Source: Adineta steineri (Eukaryota > Rotifera > Eurotatoria > Adinetida > Adinetidae). Taken from it: a stretch of DNA of 64,000 nt. The notes beneath the pieces are model-generated. The model was not told where the DNA came from. It was given only the letters and a program-made list of their open reading frames with translations, and made no database searches. The stretch lies in contig CAJNOI010000025.1 of assembly GCA_905250115.1 (NCBI GenBank), forward strand, positions 599,027 through 663,026, read 5' to 3'. This document shows, piece after piece, positions 12,301 through 25,800 of the stretch; position 1 is the first letter of the stretch, and each line of letters opens with the position of its first letter. A program made the translations under genes and the position numbers.

Positions 12301-13784
12301 TCGCACTAATGCATTAATGGATTAGGCAACATCAGTCGTTAATACGTATGTTGATATTCACTGTAATCCTTCACCTATCACTTACATGATGGAACAAGAT
12401 AGAAGAAACATGAAAGTGCTCATATTACTTTTTCCTTCCGTCTTGTCCTTATATATATATATATATATATCATTAATGAAGCCAATTCATTTTCTTTTCT
12501 TTTCTTATTGAAAGATCAAAGCACGTAATGATGAAATTCGTAAGATTCAATCGGATCTTAATAATGTGGAGCGTACTCAACAAGAAACACTTAAACGTAT
12601 TCGAATGGAAACTGAATCAGCTGAAATGTCTGAAACAAAAAATTCTGAAGGCAGACGGTATGATTAACATTTCAGTCTTTCTTTTTTATTTATAATTAAT
12701 CTCTATATTTATAGACATAAATTACAATTAGATATAAATATGTGTCGACAAAAATTACAAGAACAACAACAACGAAATAAAAAAACTGAAACAGATTTAC
12801 GTAAAGAAAAATGGCGTCAAGAAACAGGGTAAGATTATCCTTTCCTTGAATAGTGATATATAGATGATAGTGTAATAACAATATTTTTTTTCTCTCTCTC
12901 TCTCTTCTCGAATACAATCATATATAAATTGAATAAAATGTATCATTTAACTCCTATGTCGTTATATTCGTAGTTAATTGTTAGTTGTCAAATACAGATG
13001 TACACAGAAACATAGAGAAGAAAAATGATAACTATATTCGAATAATTGACTTTTTTTTATACAAAAATGAAAGTTAATATAGAGATTAACGGAAATTTCA
13101 GCGTGTAATATATTCATCATTAGAGTTAGTATGTAGAAGAAGACAAAGACAATACTTGGCATCAAGATCCTATCCAAAGAAAGATCATAGAGGAAAAATC
13201 AAGTTCTAAAGAAATAATCCTCCAGCCGATGTTTTAACAAAATGCATTTAGCAAGAATTCAAATCATAATTTGTCATTTCTTTTCTCTAGACTTGAAACA
13301 TGGTTAACAAAATATGATAATGAAATGCGTCAAAAACAAGTGAATATTTTACTTTATAATAATATTTCATAATGAATTATACATATTTTAGGATGAATAC
13401 GATGAAATTGAAACGGCTTATACAGAAGAAAAACGTTTACTTATAGAACTTGAAGAACGTTTTGAAAAATTGAAAGAAGAATATGATAAAGTATAATAAG
13501 CGCATAAATTCGTAAAAAAAAATAAACACCTTTTATTTTAATAGATTATGGCTGAACGTAAAGCTGAAGAACAACAGGCGGCAATGGAAAAAGCATTACG
13601 CGAACGACGTTGGCGAGCAGCTGCACAAATTCAACGTTTCTGGCAAGGTTACAAAGTTCGAAAGGTAATTGTTTAATATATATATATAATTTCTATTCAA
13701 TATTTATTATTCATTCATTCATTCATTTAGGGTCTCAAAGCCAAAAAGAAAAAGAAAGGCAAAGGCAAGAAAAAAAGCAAATAA
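9363..13784 (+). CDS. IQCD: IQ-motif coiled-coil protein, dynein regulatory complex subunit 10
   Basis: Ten exons: 9363-9601, 9650-9738, 9784-9990, 10050-10225, 12515-12657, 12715-12828, 13291-13339, 13392-13490, 13545-13664 and 13731-13784. All joins keep the frame. The protein has a helical N-terminal half (IMVVFDDLVQKMELIEILP), a long coiled coil, one C-terminal IQ motif (AAQIQRFWQGYKVRKG) and a Lys-rich tail. This layout matches DRC10/IQCD, a subunit of the nexin-dynein regulatory complex of motile cilia, so an axonemal role is expected. Intron 4 is 2,289 bp, far longer than the others, because it holds a complete gene on the opposite strand. Confidence 0.85.
10419..12015 (-). CDS. STEAP-like six-transmembrane protein, nested in DRC10 intron
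   Basis: Three exons: 12015-11844, 11794-10964 and 10909-10419, all on the minus strand inside DRC10 intron 4. After a Thr-rich N-terminus comes a Rossmann-like segment (LVGIIGRNKRSEAFRKRLL) resembling the F420/NADP-binding domain of STEAP metalloreductases, but with a degenerate glycine motif. Then come PGSYRAFGNLSNWEIENGTQ and about six hydrophobic segments. The C-terminal exon has the STEAP-like order HWLQSRR..LVWYSLSFALLH, NGFFFGIFTLILLS, then FPWISERLLWNE, LTSYLGPFCLLIAFIHVVLH. His residues in the FALLH and FIHVVLH helices fit heme ligands. Family members reduce iron or copper. Activity here is uncertain because the nucleotide-binding motif is diverged. Confidence 0.75.
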
Positions 13785-13891
13785 TACACGAACATATATT
13801 TTATTTTTTACATATTATTTCTTTTTCTTTTTAACAAAAATTCATTACTCCGAAATAAAATCAAAAATTAAACTATAGTCAGAAAATTATT

Positions 13892-16800
13892 TCAAAGTTT
13901 TGATTCATCATCGTCATTAATCGTAGATAATTGTGATTCGCGTTGCTTTGAAGTCATTTCTTTTAAAGGAATCATTGAAGTAGTTGATGTATCAATAAAA
14001 TCAGAATTTTCTTCGTTGATATTTGAAATAGAGTATTGTTCACTAACTTGTCTAAATGAAAGAGAATAATAGAAATCATTGCCATATCTGAGTAAGAGTT
14101 TAAACGTCCTAGGTTAATTAATTAATATCTATAGAGATATAGCTGGTTTTCGAGTATACTTTTTCGTAGATTTATATTTCAATAAAAAAATAACCCTCGG
14201 TAGAAGGTTACTAAAGAACTAGCAATGCACCGAGACATTGCATAAGGGCATGGCCTTTTATTCTAGGGGACGGAGGTTATGTGAGTCTATTATTATGTCC
14301 AATTGGAAATGATAGATAGATAGATTACTTTGTCATTCTTCATAATAGTTAAATTAATCGTTTGATTAGTTCGAACAGCTGTTTTCGTATTTCTACGAGA
14401 ATTCAATATATTTTCTTAGATTACGCATTCTATCACATTTTTCGAGACTTATCAATTGATTATCTGATATCAGTATTTTTTATTAACTATAGATTTTATC
14501 TATCAAACTTAACTTATAAAACGCCATGAGACGAGATTATAGCTTATTTAGTTTAACCAGATTCTCTTAGTATATCGCTTCTTACAGACATAATCACAGA
14601 AAATCTCTAAAAGAATACCGCAGTTAATCGAACATACTCATAAGAAAAAGTACCTAAAAACTTCAGCAGATGTAGATTAATTATTTATCCTTTGAACAAC
14701 AAAAAACTGATCTATCCGTTGTTTTCAGATATGATTACCTAATCGGTTGGAATAGATTTTTGATTACTGAAGTAGTATTAGATGCTATACTTGATTCATT
14801 TGGTACCTATGTTAGAATATAAATGAATTGGAAGAGAGATTTTGAATATAAGAAAATTTACCTGTGGTTGCGGTGCATGTTTTGGTGATCGAGTTTTTTC
14901 TAAATGTGCTGCATTTCGTTTCCATCCACGAAATATTCGTAATCTCGAAGCATTTTGATTATTAATACGACTTTGATCTGAATTATCTTCATTAGTTGGA
15001 TTATTAGAATCCATAATTGGAGAGTTTTGATCACTAGATGCTGCTTCTGAATATATTATTGACATTGGAGAATTTGATGGTGATAGAAAATTTGAACTTT
15101 CTATAATACAAAAAGAATCTTAAGATAAAAAAAAACAAAGACAAATAATTATTTACCAACTGACATAGATCTATTTTTATCATCTGTTATGGATGATAAA
15201 TATTTTAATGTCATATCTTCGGTTGTTTTTGTTGGTGTATCAGTACCTAAAAGTTTATTGTATAACAATTACATATCAGAATGAAATTAGAAGTTTTTGT
15301 TATAAAACGGTGATAGATAAATGATAACTTGAAGTCAATTTAATGAGTATCTATTCAATAAACGACGCTAAAGATAGATTCCTCCTATACGTTATTTAAA
15401 GTGGATGAATTAATCGTTGAATCTTTACTTCAAGAAGTAATGTCTTCTTTAAAAACGAAATAGAGATCTGCTAATGTATCAATGTCTTTCATAGAAAATG
15501 TGTATTACTTTTTTTCTACAATATCCTTTAGAATAAAAATCATTTTTCATTTAAATAGTAAATATTTTTACCACAACATCGAGTTCTATATCGTGCTTGA
15601 TACGTTTCGAGAATATCTAATGCATCTTTTAATCGAATCTTTTCAGTTCTGCTTTTCGTTGATCCATTTAAACTAAAATCACTGAATCGTTGCCGTCGTA
15701 AACGATAAACATTTGATGCTCGAGCAATATTTGATACAGTATTTAATCTTGCTGTAATATCATCATGATCTTTCATGTGTTCAAATGCATCCATATCAAA
15801 TCGAACTTTTCCTGTACTTATCGAACGTATATCAGAAGAAGCTAAAATTTTTGATTCATCTAGAAAATATAAATAAATTCAATATTTATATTTTGTATAA
15901 AAAATTAATTTTACCTGTTAGATCAACTTTTAATTGATATAATTCTTTTTTAAGTTCAGTTAAAATTTCGCCTGTTGATTTTGCTAATGGTATTTTTTCG
16001 AAAATAATTTTCTGTTGTATATGTGTAATCATTTCAAAATCATAACTATTTTCTGATGTTACTGAATGCAACTAGAGAATAAAAAAACAATTTTAAATAA
16101 GAAAACTATTTGGTTTTTTTGTCTATTATACATAATGCATAAGAAATGGTCGAAGAATAAGATATATTGGTGTTTTATATGAAACCAGAAAATCAATGAA
16201 TAATAGCAGATTTGAAGATATATTTGATTGTTTGTTACATATGGATTTTATAGCTTGTGTAATACGTTGCCATTCTCGTTTTAAGTGTTTACCAAATCCA
16301 ATTATTAAAATTTTTAAACCTAATAATGATGCTGTTTGTAAAAGATCTCGTAGTTGTCTTATTGTTTTATGAGATAAATTACTATTTGGTGCATTACTTT
16401 CTGTAACAGTTAAATGTTGTCTTCCACTACTAGTTCCTTGTCCGGATGGTCCATTTTGTGTACCCATCGTAACAGCAAGTTTTGAAGGTGGTTTAATTGT
16501 ATTGATTAATATTGTAATAATATATGAAATATCAAGTACATGAAGTTTTGGTGCATCTTTTCGTCCACTACTTGCTGAAAACATGAGTGGTAAAAGAAAA
16601 TGTAATAAATGATTTATTGTTGATAAAACATTTGTTGATGAAAAATTCTGATTAACTAATGCTTCTAAATTTGGTTGATTCTAAAAAAAAATTATGTTTT
16701 TTTTTGGTATTTCTTAATGATGTTTTTCTATACTTTAATAGCTAATAAATATCGTCCAACAAGTTTAATAATAGTACGAGAAAATTCTTTTGGAAATGTT

Positions 16801-19800
16801 GGTATGTCCAAACGAAACATATTTTGATTTGAATCTGATATATTTTCATTAATTATTAAACTAATACATGTTGAAATTAATGCCTAATTTAAAAAAATAA
16901 AAATGATTAGAAATAAATTTCATTAATTTTACTTTTAAATTTGGAAAATATGCGACAGATGGATGTCGATCAATTGTTAAATAAATTCCATTTAAAATTT
17001 CTACTGTTGCTTCCCAATCAAAACAACGCTAAGATAAAAATAGAATTCATATAAAATATTCATTTATCTTCTTTTTTGTGTATTTTACTTTAATTAATGG
17101 TTTTTTACAAACTTTTGAAAACATCCGATCAATACGTCTTAATAAGAGATTTAATGCTAATCGTAATTGTTCTTGATTCCAATCGGTACATGGTATTAAT
17201 TTTTGAAAATAATCTTGTATACCATGACAAGATAATGTTACTGGATCAAAATTAGCTAATTTTAATAATGTATGAGCTATATCAGCAAGACGTATATGAG
17301 ATTTAATATCAAGTAATTCTGAAATACGAAATGTAGGATCATTTATTAATTTAATTAATTCTTTTACACGTGGAGTAGTTAAATAAATAAAATTTGACAT
17401 AATAGATAAGAGTGTATGACGTGGCCAACGGAATTCAGATACTTGTTTAAGTTCATCAGCATCTTGTACTCGAGTTTTTGTTCGATCATCAATAAATCGA
17501 CTAGATAATAAAGATTATGAAGATTTTAATTTATTTTTTTCTGTTTTATTATTTACCTTACAGAATCTTCATCTGGTGCAATAGGAGATGAACAATAAGA
17601 AGCCCGTGGATGTTTATGATGAACACCTATTGATGAATCAGATTTGGGTTCAACAAATGTTCGTGTTAAAGATTCTAATGAATGAATCAATGTTTTAAAA
17701 GCAGTAGATAATTTTTCAATAATTTTCATTTCTTCACGTCCTTGTCTTTGAATATCATTTTTAAGTGTACGATCTTTAATATATTCTAAATATTTTGGTA
17801 GAAGTACATCGATCATACCAAGCATTTGTAATGAACGAATTGAATCAGGTGCATATGCAACTAAATATTAAGATATTACTTCTAATATGAATTTTTATAT
17901 TTCATAGTTATATGAAATTCAATATAGACGATTTATCGACTAGCTGATTTTATGAGATTCAATTCTATTCAAGCATTTGAATGAGCTCAACAAATTTGAG
18001 AGATAGTGCCCATATAAATACGATTTAAAAGAAGTGTTTAGGAATAGAGATTCGAACCCATAAACCGTAACCGACAGAATCAATGGCCTCTATTAAACGT
18101 CGTGATAGACATTCTCTCGCAGTCAACACAGGATGTGCGAAATATGATCTGAAGATTATTACATACTGTGACGCTGGGCTTCAAGGTATTATTAGAGATC
18201 ATATATAACTCAAGTCTTATTGAAATTCTATGCTCTAAAGTAAGTTGTGTGATCGATGAAAAATAAAGCGATATTTTGTTGAAATTATTGCTTACCAACA
18301 GTAACGCAAACATCAAAACAGCTAAGTAATGTAAATGTATTATCATCATCTGCATAACAAAAATCTAATGATTTAATAGTTGTCGATGTTCTGACAGTTC
18401 CTTGTCCAAGTGTAGTTGTTGTAGGAGGTATCTCTGTTGATAAGAGATTATTTATTTTTGTTGTTAATGGATCAATTTTAACTAATTCTAATATTGAATA
18501 ATCATCTTGTATAGTATCAATTTTCGTTTGTTCTAATGCAATTAATAAACGAAATAATGCTGTTGATTGAATAGCATTTTTACTAATAACATCAGAACGT
18601 TCATCAAAATCAAATAATTGTGATATACTACCAAGCATTTGTAATAGAAATGGTATACGATGTAAAATAAAAAATTGTTTACAACAAAATTCAATTGATT
18701 TTTTTAACATTGGATTTGATTGAAGATTTGAATAAACGCGAAGAAATGTTGGCATTATCAATAGATATCTTAAATGTAAATAAATACTAGATGAAGACGA
18801 GAAAAAAACAAATCAAATTGATATTTTACCCATTTGTAGCAAATATGTGCCGAAAATGTTTCACAATATTTATATAAGTTGCAAGACAAAAACGTAACAT
18901 AGCTGAATCTTCACAATGTAATATAAATGAACCATTAATAATAGGAAGGAATAAAGTTATATCAGATGTTGTACTTGTTTTACCATCCATATTGAAAAAT
19001 ATGCATCCAATTAATTTTATCCTTAAAATTAAAAAATATTTTAGTGAAACTAAAACATCCGACAAAAAGAATTTAGTGGGTGGGTGTAGGTGTGGGTGTG
19101 TAGTATGAGAAGAATGACTTGTACTATGGGGCGTCGTGGTTTCGCCGATCCCTATTTCAACGGGATCGGGACGGGTTTCGTTCAAGTGAAACATGATCGA
19201 GATTGGGACAAAAAAACCCGGTCCCGCCGCTCTCTAACTTATGCACTCACACCCACAACAAGGAATTCCAGATTTTCGTCAATAAGACTTGTATCAAATA
19301 GCACTTTCGTTAGTGGCGGATCTTTACTGTACTTCCGCCTATTGAAAAAATTCCGATAACCCGTAATGAGTAGTTTTGAATTCAATAAAATATCTTAGTA
19401 AGAGTTTGTAAAACGTTACATACCAATTATATTTATGTAACATATCTACATTGAATAATTCTTTATTTGATATTTTTGTGTATAAATTAAAATCTGATTC
19501 TAATTGTTTTCGTGGAAATAATGGACTTTTAAGAATTTCATTATGAAAAAATGTAATACAATTATGTACTTGATTGAATGGTGTATTTTCAAGTAAATAA
19601 CGTGCAAATAAAACTTTGGATAATTCAATTGTTTTTATCTGTATAGCTGCTTGTTCAAGTTGTCGTTGTGATTGTTTTGTTTCCATATAAACTAATGATA
19701 ATTGAGGATAAATATTTCTTCGAAAAAAATAAAAATCTCGTACATATGTATCAGGTATACGAATTTGTTGAGTTTTTATATCAATTAAATGATATTGATC

Positions 19801-22800
19801 ACGTTTAGATTCAGGTATACCAAAAAATTCTAATGCTTCTTGTAGAACATTAGTAAATTGTGTATCTTCAGAAATGATTGCTTGTGTTGGAATTTGTGAT
19901 GCATCAGGACCATGAATAATAATTTTTTTTGTTGATGGAATATTTCCTGTAATTAATATCATCATTTCAGCTTGTTCTTTACGTAGAATTTGTTTTAAAT
20001 CTTTTAAAATAAGACCATGAACAAATGGAATGATTTGCCAAAATAATGTTAGACCAGCTATAAATAATTCTTGTGAACCATCAATTGGTGAACGTGACAT
20101 ACTTAATAATAGACCCAGAACATAATTAAAAATTGCATGAGCAAATTGACATGGAATATCAGTTAAAAATATGATAAGACGACGAAGACTTTGAAGTGAT
20201 TGTAACTATTTATTGAATAAGTAAATATAAAAAGAATAGAAATTAAACTTACGCGACGTTCTTTATGTAACAGTTTTTCAAAGAAAAAGCGAACAAGTAA
20301 TGTTGGATCTTCAAGTAAACAACTCCAAAGAGCTTGTAGAGCTGCTTCAGAAACTGAAATAAAAACGCTATATTTATTAGATGTTTCTGCACGCATATGT
20401 CTAGAAAATTTCTAGAAGATAGGATGAGGTTTACATATAGCTATGTAAATCAATAAATTAGTCGAGTGAAAAATCTCCGGTCGATTCTCAAATTCTGTGT
20501 CGGGAAGCGAGAACTATCAAATTTCGAGAAATGGAATATAATCGGTTTAACTATTCTAAATAACTTTGATCAAGTCGATGAAAGCACAAAGTGAAAGATA
20601 GGATGAACTATTAGTTGTAATACTTTTGCCATGCCTTATCTGTATATTTAGTTGATTTTCGTATTCAACACTTTCGTTCATTAGTTATTTTCCTTACAAC
20701 ATACCTGCTGCACCATTTTCAATAATATCTTCATCTTCAAGCATGTCTACAAGATGAAAAATGGCTGCACTGAATGCTGATGGAAATGTTCCTTGAGCTT
20801 GTCGAAGTTGTATACTTGTTTCATTGAGTCGATCATCATCTACATGTCCTATAGAAAAAAGTATTGAATTATTTATTTTTCGAGATTAAAACAGATATCG
20901 AATTATATTAAACCTTCTTCTTCTTCATCTCTTGTTTGATGTAAAAGTGGTTCAAATGATGCAGCTGGTAATATTGGAACTGTTGATATAATAAAATTTT
21001 CTCTTGCAACTCGTTTACTTGTTTCTTCAGTCATTAATGCTAGATGTAGAAATTCTTGTTGATGTTTTTTTCTTGTTTTACTAGTTGTCATAACTGCTCG
21101 CTAAATATTTTAAAGTTAACTTTCTATTTTATTATCTTTCAAAATTTCTCTTACAACTTCTTCTTGATTAAGTGCAACTTGTTGAACAAGTGTTTTAACA
21201 TGCGGTATCCATGGTGGATCAACTGTTTGAAGATTAGCAATACCAAGTGCAGCTGATGGTAAAACAAATTCAATACTAGGCGGAAGAATCTATATAAAAA
21301 ATGAATAAAATTTTATATATTTTTGTTTTTTGTGTTTATACTTTCATCATTGTATGTGCACCATCTTCTAATCGTATCCAAAATTGATATCGAAATCGCC
21401 ATAATATTTCAAATCTTAATATTGCATTATAACGAATTAATGCAGAAGAATTTTCCATTTCTGTACGAATTAATGTATCAACTAAATGACTAGCACGAGC
21501 AGCTGTTAGGATTACAATTGTAGCTAAAAGAAGAAAGATAAGAATTAATGTGTAACGTCTCGCCATCCAAATTATAAGAATTCTTACTACACAAAAGAGA
21601 AACTCATTATTTACCTGCACAAGCAGCTAATTCTTCATTTCTTTCAAGTAAAAGTTCCCAAGATAAACGAAGAATTTGTGTATAGTGTTCATCTTCTAAT
21701 AGAACAGATGATTTACAAAGTATCAATAATGGAATTTGCATCAATGATCCAACCTAAAAGTAATGAATTATTACAAAAAAATTTCTATCGCATATAAAAT
21801 TAATCGAACTTGTTTTTCAATGTAGGTCGAACTAGATTTAAAATATGTATTCATTTCTTTTTCTGTTGGTAAATCAGTTGTTTGTTCACCAAATAAATAA
21901 TTTGAAAACTATTATTTAGAAAATTTTTATGATATTATTTCGAGTAATTGAATATTTACTTCTCGTTTTTTATTCGATTGTTTTGTATGTGTTTGTATTG
22001 ATGATGAACATGAAGTTAATGATGATAATTGATACATATTTAATAATGCTTTTAAAAGATTTGAACAACTTTTTGTTTGTTTATCATAACATGTTGATAA
22101 ACATTTCATTTCATGATTACATGTTAATTGAATACTATTAAATATTCGTATAACTGTTTTTATCCATGGAAATGGGCGTGTTTTAATAAAATAGTCAAAG
22201 TTTTTTTGATCAATATCATCTTCTGGACTAACTGGATATTCATCGGGTGGTTCAAGAACTGATGTTCCAGTATTACTTTGATGAACATCACCATCACTTG
22301 AAATATTTGATACATGACTTCGACTACGTATTCGAAATGATGTACGATGAATAGCTGTAAAAAATCAATAAAGTATATTGATTAAAGAGAAATCATAGGA
22401 AGATGAAGCTTCATCTCCTTCCAAAGACTGAAAATCCCAAGGCGGATCCTAGGACCCTTAAGACTATAGGTAGCCTCATAAGATCCTCCCCCGTTCCCTG
22501 CATAATCCTGTCATATTAAACATAACTTACTTTTTGCGAGATCCTTCAATCTCATTGATGGTTTTCTCAATTTACCACTAGTTTTTCGTATTAATTTTGT
22601 TTTTCCTGTGTTACTACATATACTTCCTGTTTTCCTTAATGGTACTTGTACTAAAATAAACAAAGAATATATAGAAAAAATTTTTTCTTCGAAATACTTA
22701 ATGCTGGATTGATATCTGCAACTGCAAGATTATCATCATCATTGACAACAATTATTGTATGATTACTTTCCATTGAATCATTTTCTGTATTAACAGCAAA

Positions 22801-25800
22801 ACTTATATGTCGTTCCATAGATACTAATGGATTCATATTGACAATTGCTGCTGATAACATTTGTGATGAAACTATTCGAATTAAAAAATAATATTTAAAA
22901 ATTAAAAGAAATTTTGTTTTTATTTACTTGCTGGTTGTTCACTTGAAAATAATGAACCTGTACTTCTATTTGATATTTGTGAAGCAACACTATTCATACA
23001 TAAACCATCTGATGGACGTTTATCTATATTTGTAGATGATGTATCAGTAGTAGTTTGACAATGAGCAGTTCGTTGTTGTCGAGAATTATGTATTCCTGTT
23101 GTTGATAATGATGAAAGTTTTGGTAATGTTTCATATGTTTCACGTAAAAATGATGTGATTTCATAAAGAAGTAAACAAACTATTAATTTTAATGAATATG
23201 GACAATCATGTCCTGAACGATTAATAATTGCTAGAAAGAAGAATATATGATTTTTTTTATAATTAAACAAGTAGCGCTCGTCCGAAGGCTCGCTTAGCTC
23301 TTTCTCGTAGAAATGCATCCTCTTCGCATTTACTGGAAAAACAATTGAAAACTGTGGAAAATAGGTTTTCGATGTTTTTTTGACCTTTGGCCCCTCTCAT
23401 TATGGCCACCCAACAGATCTCAAATTTGAACTCCCCGCATCGAAATACCTCTAGAAATGTCTCTTTTGAAAAATCGATTTTCGATGTTTTTTTGACCCTG
23501 CGGACACACAAGCAAGCAGACAATTTATTCATACTGGACTCTTCTCTACGAGAAACAGAATAATGTTTAATCATTCTTATAATACCTTCATTATAATAAT
23601 CGTCAAATGTTTCATCATAATTCCATGAATCTTTTGCTAAATTTTGTTTTTCTTCCGTATCTAATATACTTTCCAGTTGAGATGAAAGAGCCTTTCAATT
23701 AAATTAATATTATTTTGTAAGTAGATATAAAATAACTTACATCACCCCATATGTAGAACATTTTAGCTGCTGCTGCTTGATATAATTTAGTTAATTTTGT
23801 ATTCGCATTTGCACTTGTACGTCCATAACATGTTTCATGTAAACGATGTGTTGTAATATTCATACGCATCCATTCAGGCCATTGACCTAATGAACAACGT
23901 CGAACAAATTGTGCACATTCAAGAAGAAATGCCGCTTTAGATAGAACTGGTGCATCCTAAAATATTTATTTTGATAAAAGAAATTTATTAGAACAAGAAA
24001 AAAACAAACCAAAATAAGTAAACTATTAAGAAATTGTGGATCAGGTACTGAACCTGGTGGACATGATTCTAACATAAAATTCAAACGTAATAAACCCATA
24101 CGAATAAGTGTTAAATCAATGTATAGATTTTCTTCTGGATGTTCATATAAACTATGATCATCATCTTCCATTAAAGATACTGTTTCCAATGTAACACCTA
24201 ACAGTTTAATGATTTAAATAAAATTTAAAACAAAAAATAGTTTTTATCATTACTTTTAAATTTACTATTGATTGATGATACTTCTTCTTTAATATTCGAT
24301 CTTGGTAAATCTTGATCAATATTTTCATTAAAATCATCAGACGACTCATGATTAAATGAAATCTATTATTATACAAATATATATATATATGAGTCAAAAG
24401 TTTAAGGCATCTTTTATCTTATCCCACATGATTTGAAGAGCCAATAAAGTACTCAATCTAATACATAATATTTGATTGAGTACTTCATTGGCTATTCAAA
24501 TTATCATTTGGAATAAAATAAAAGGTATTGACTCACTCTTATTTTATTATCTATTCTTGGTTTGATTGAATCACGCATTATTTTGATTTCCTTTTCTGGA
24601 TCAATTAATGATGAAAAAACTGTTAAACGAAATATTCCACCATGATTTTCTTTCATAAACATTAAAAAAGCTCGACATTCAATATATAAATGCATATTAT
24701 CTGCAGTTAATAACGATTTTCCCATTATATTTAAACGTGTAATAAATGGTTTAAATATTATATTTAATATAAAACCATCGATACTTTTTGGACCTATACT
24801 AAGATGAGTATTTCCAAAATTATTTGCATATGTATGACGTGTATTTGATTCAGATTTTGTTGAAACTTAAAGCAAATAAATATAAAGTTAAAGAAAAAAA
24901 CAGTAAAATGAAATATTTACTATAAGGTGTATAATGTGCAAGACCAACTGTTGTTTCCGAACAATAATCACATAGAGCATGTAATATATCAAATATATGT
25001 GTAAGATTTCCACTAATAGCAAAATTTAAAAAATATCTATAAGCGAAAGATACATAAGAAAAAGTTTTAAAAATTAAATTTTTTTTACTTTTCAAATCGA
25101 TTTTGATTCAGTAAACGAAGTTTATTGAATGATACACGAACTTTACCACGCAACTGATCAGCATTAAAATTACGTCCACGAGATTGACAATTGGAACAAC
25201 CTAGGCGTTTGAGTATTCTAAAATATAGAATAGAATATTGTTTATTACATGGTGTGAGCTCTTTTAAATTTGAGGTAATTGTCGTAGAAATGGATATGCG
25301 AAAGATGCGGATAGGGGTTTGGAAACAAAATGAAACTTTTCAATCTAGGACGCTGCGCATCGAGATAGACCCGGGACCCGACTGAGTATGGGCACGGGTC
25401 TGGGTTGGGTCCAGGCCCAGAAAATCGTGGACCTGTAGCTTTCTGTTGCAGACAGAGGGTACTATATATTGTTAAAAAGAATCCGGATCTGGGTCGGATT
25501 CGGATCCAAAAGATCGTAGATCTGCAGCTCTCTATTTCAGTCTCATCTTCGCTCTCATTTGAACCCACGCCCACCCTCCAATTTTTAAGATTAATCATTA
25601 CCTTAATATAATATCAACTGCTAATTGAAATTTTTCATCTTCTTTTGCATCCATTTGTTTTAACCATTCTTCTAAATGTTCATTTTCTTTTTCATCTATT
25701 ACATTTATATTTTTATCTTTATTATTTAATAAATATTGTCTATGCATATCATCTTCTGTTGTTGATATAACAGATAAACCAAATAAAACATCAAGAATAT

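Noticed and set aside
18826-19194. Frame extending the UNC80 exon with a His/Thr/Pro-rich head
   Set aside because: The head comes from the G-rich fold-back in the intron; the true exon starts at the acceptor near 19021.
25245-25598. 117-residue minus-strand frame inside a UNC80 intron
   Set aside because: It reads through GC-rich repeat DNA, has no recognisable domain and is bounded by UNC80 splice sites.
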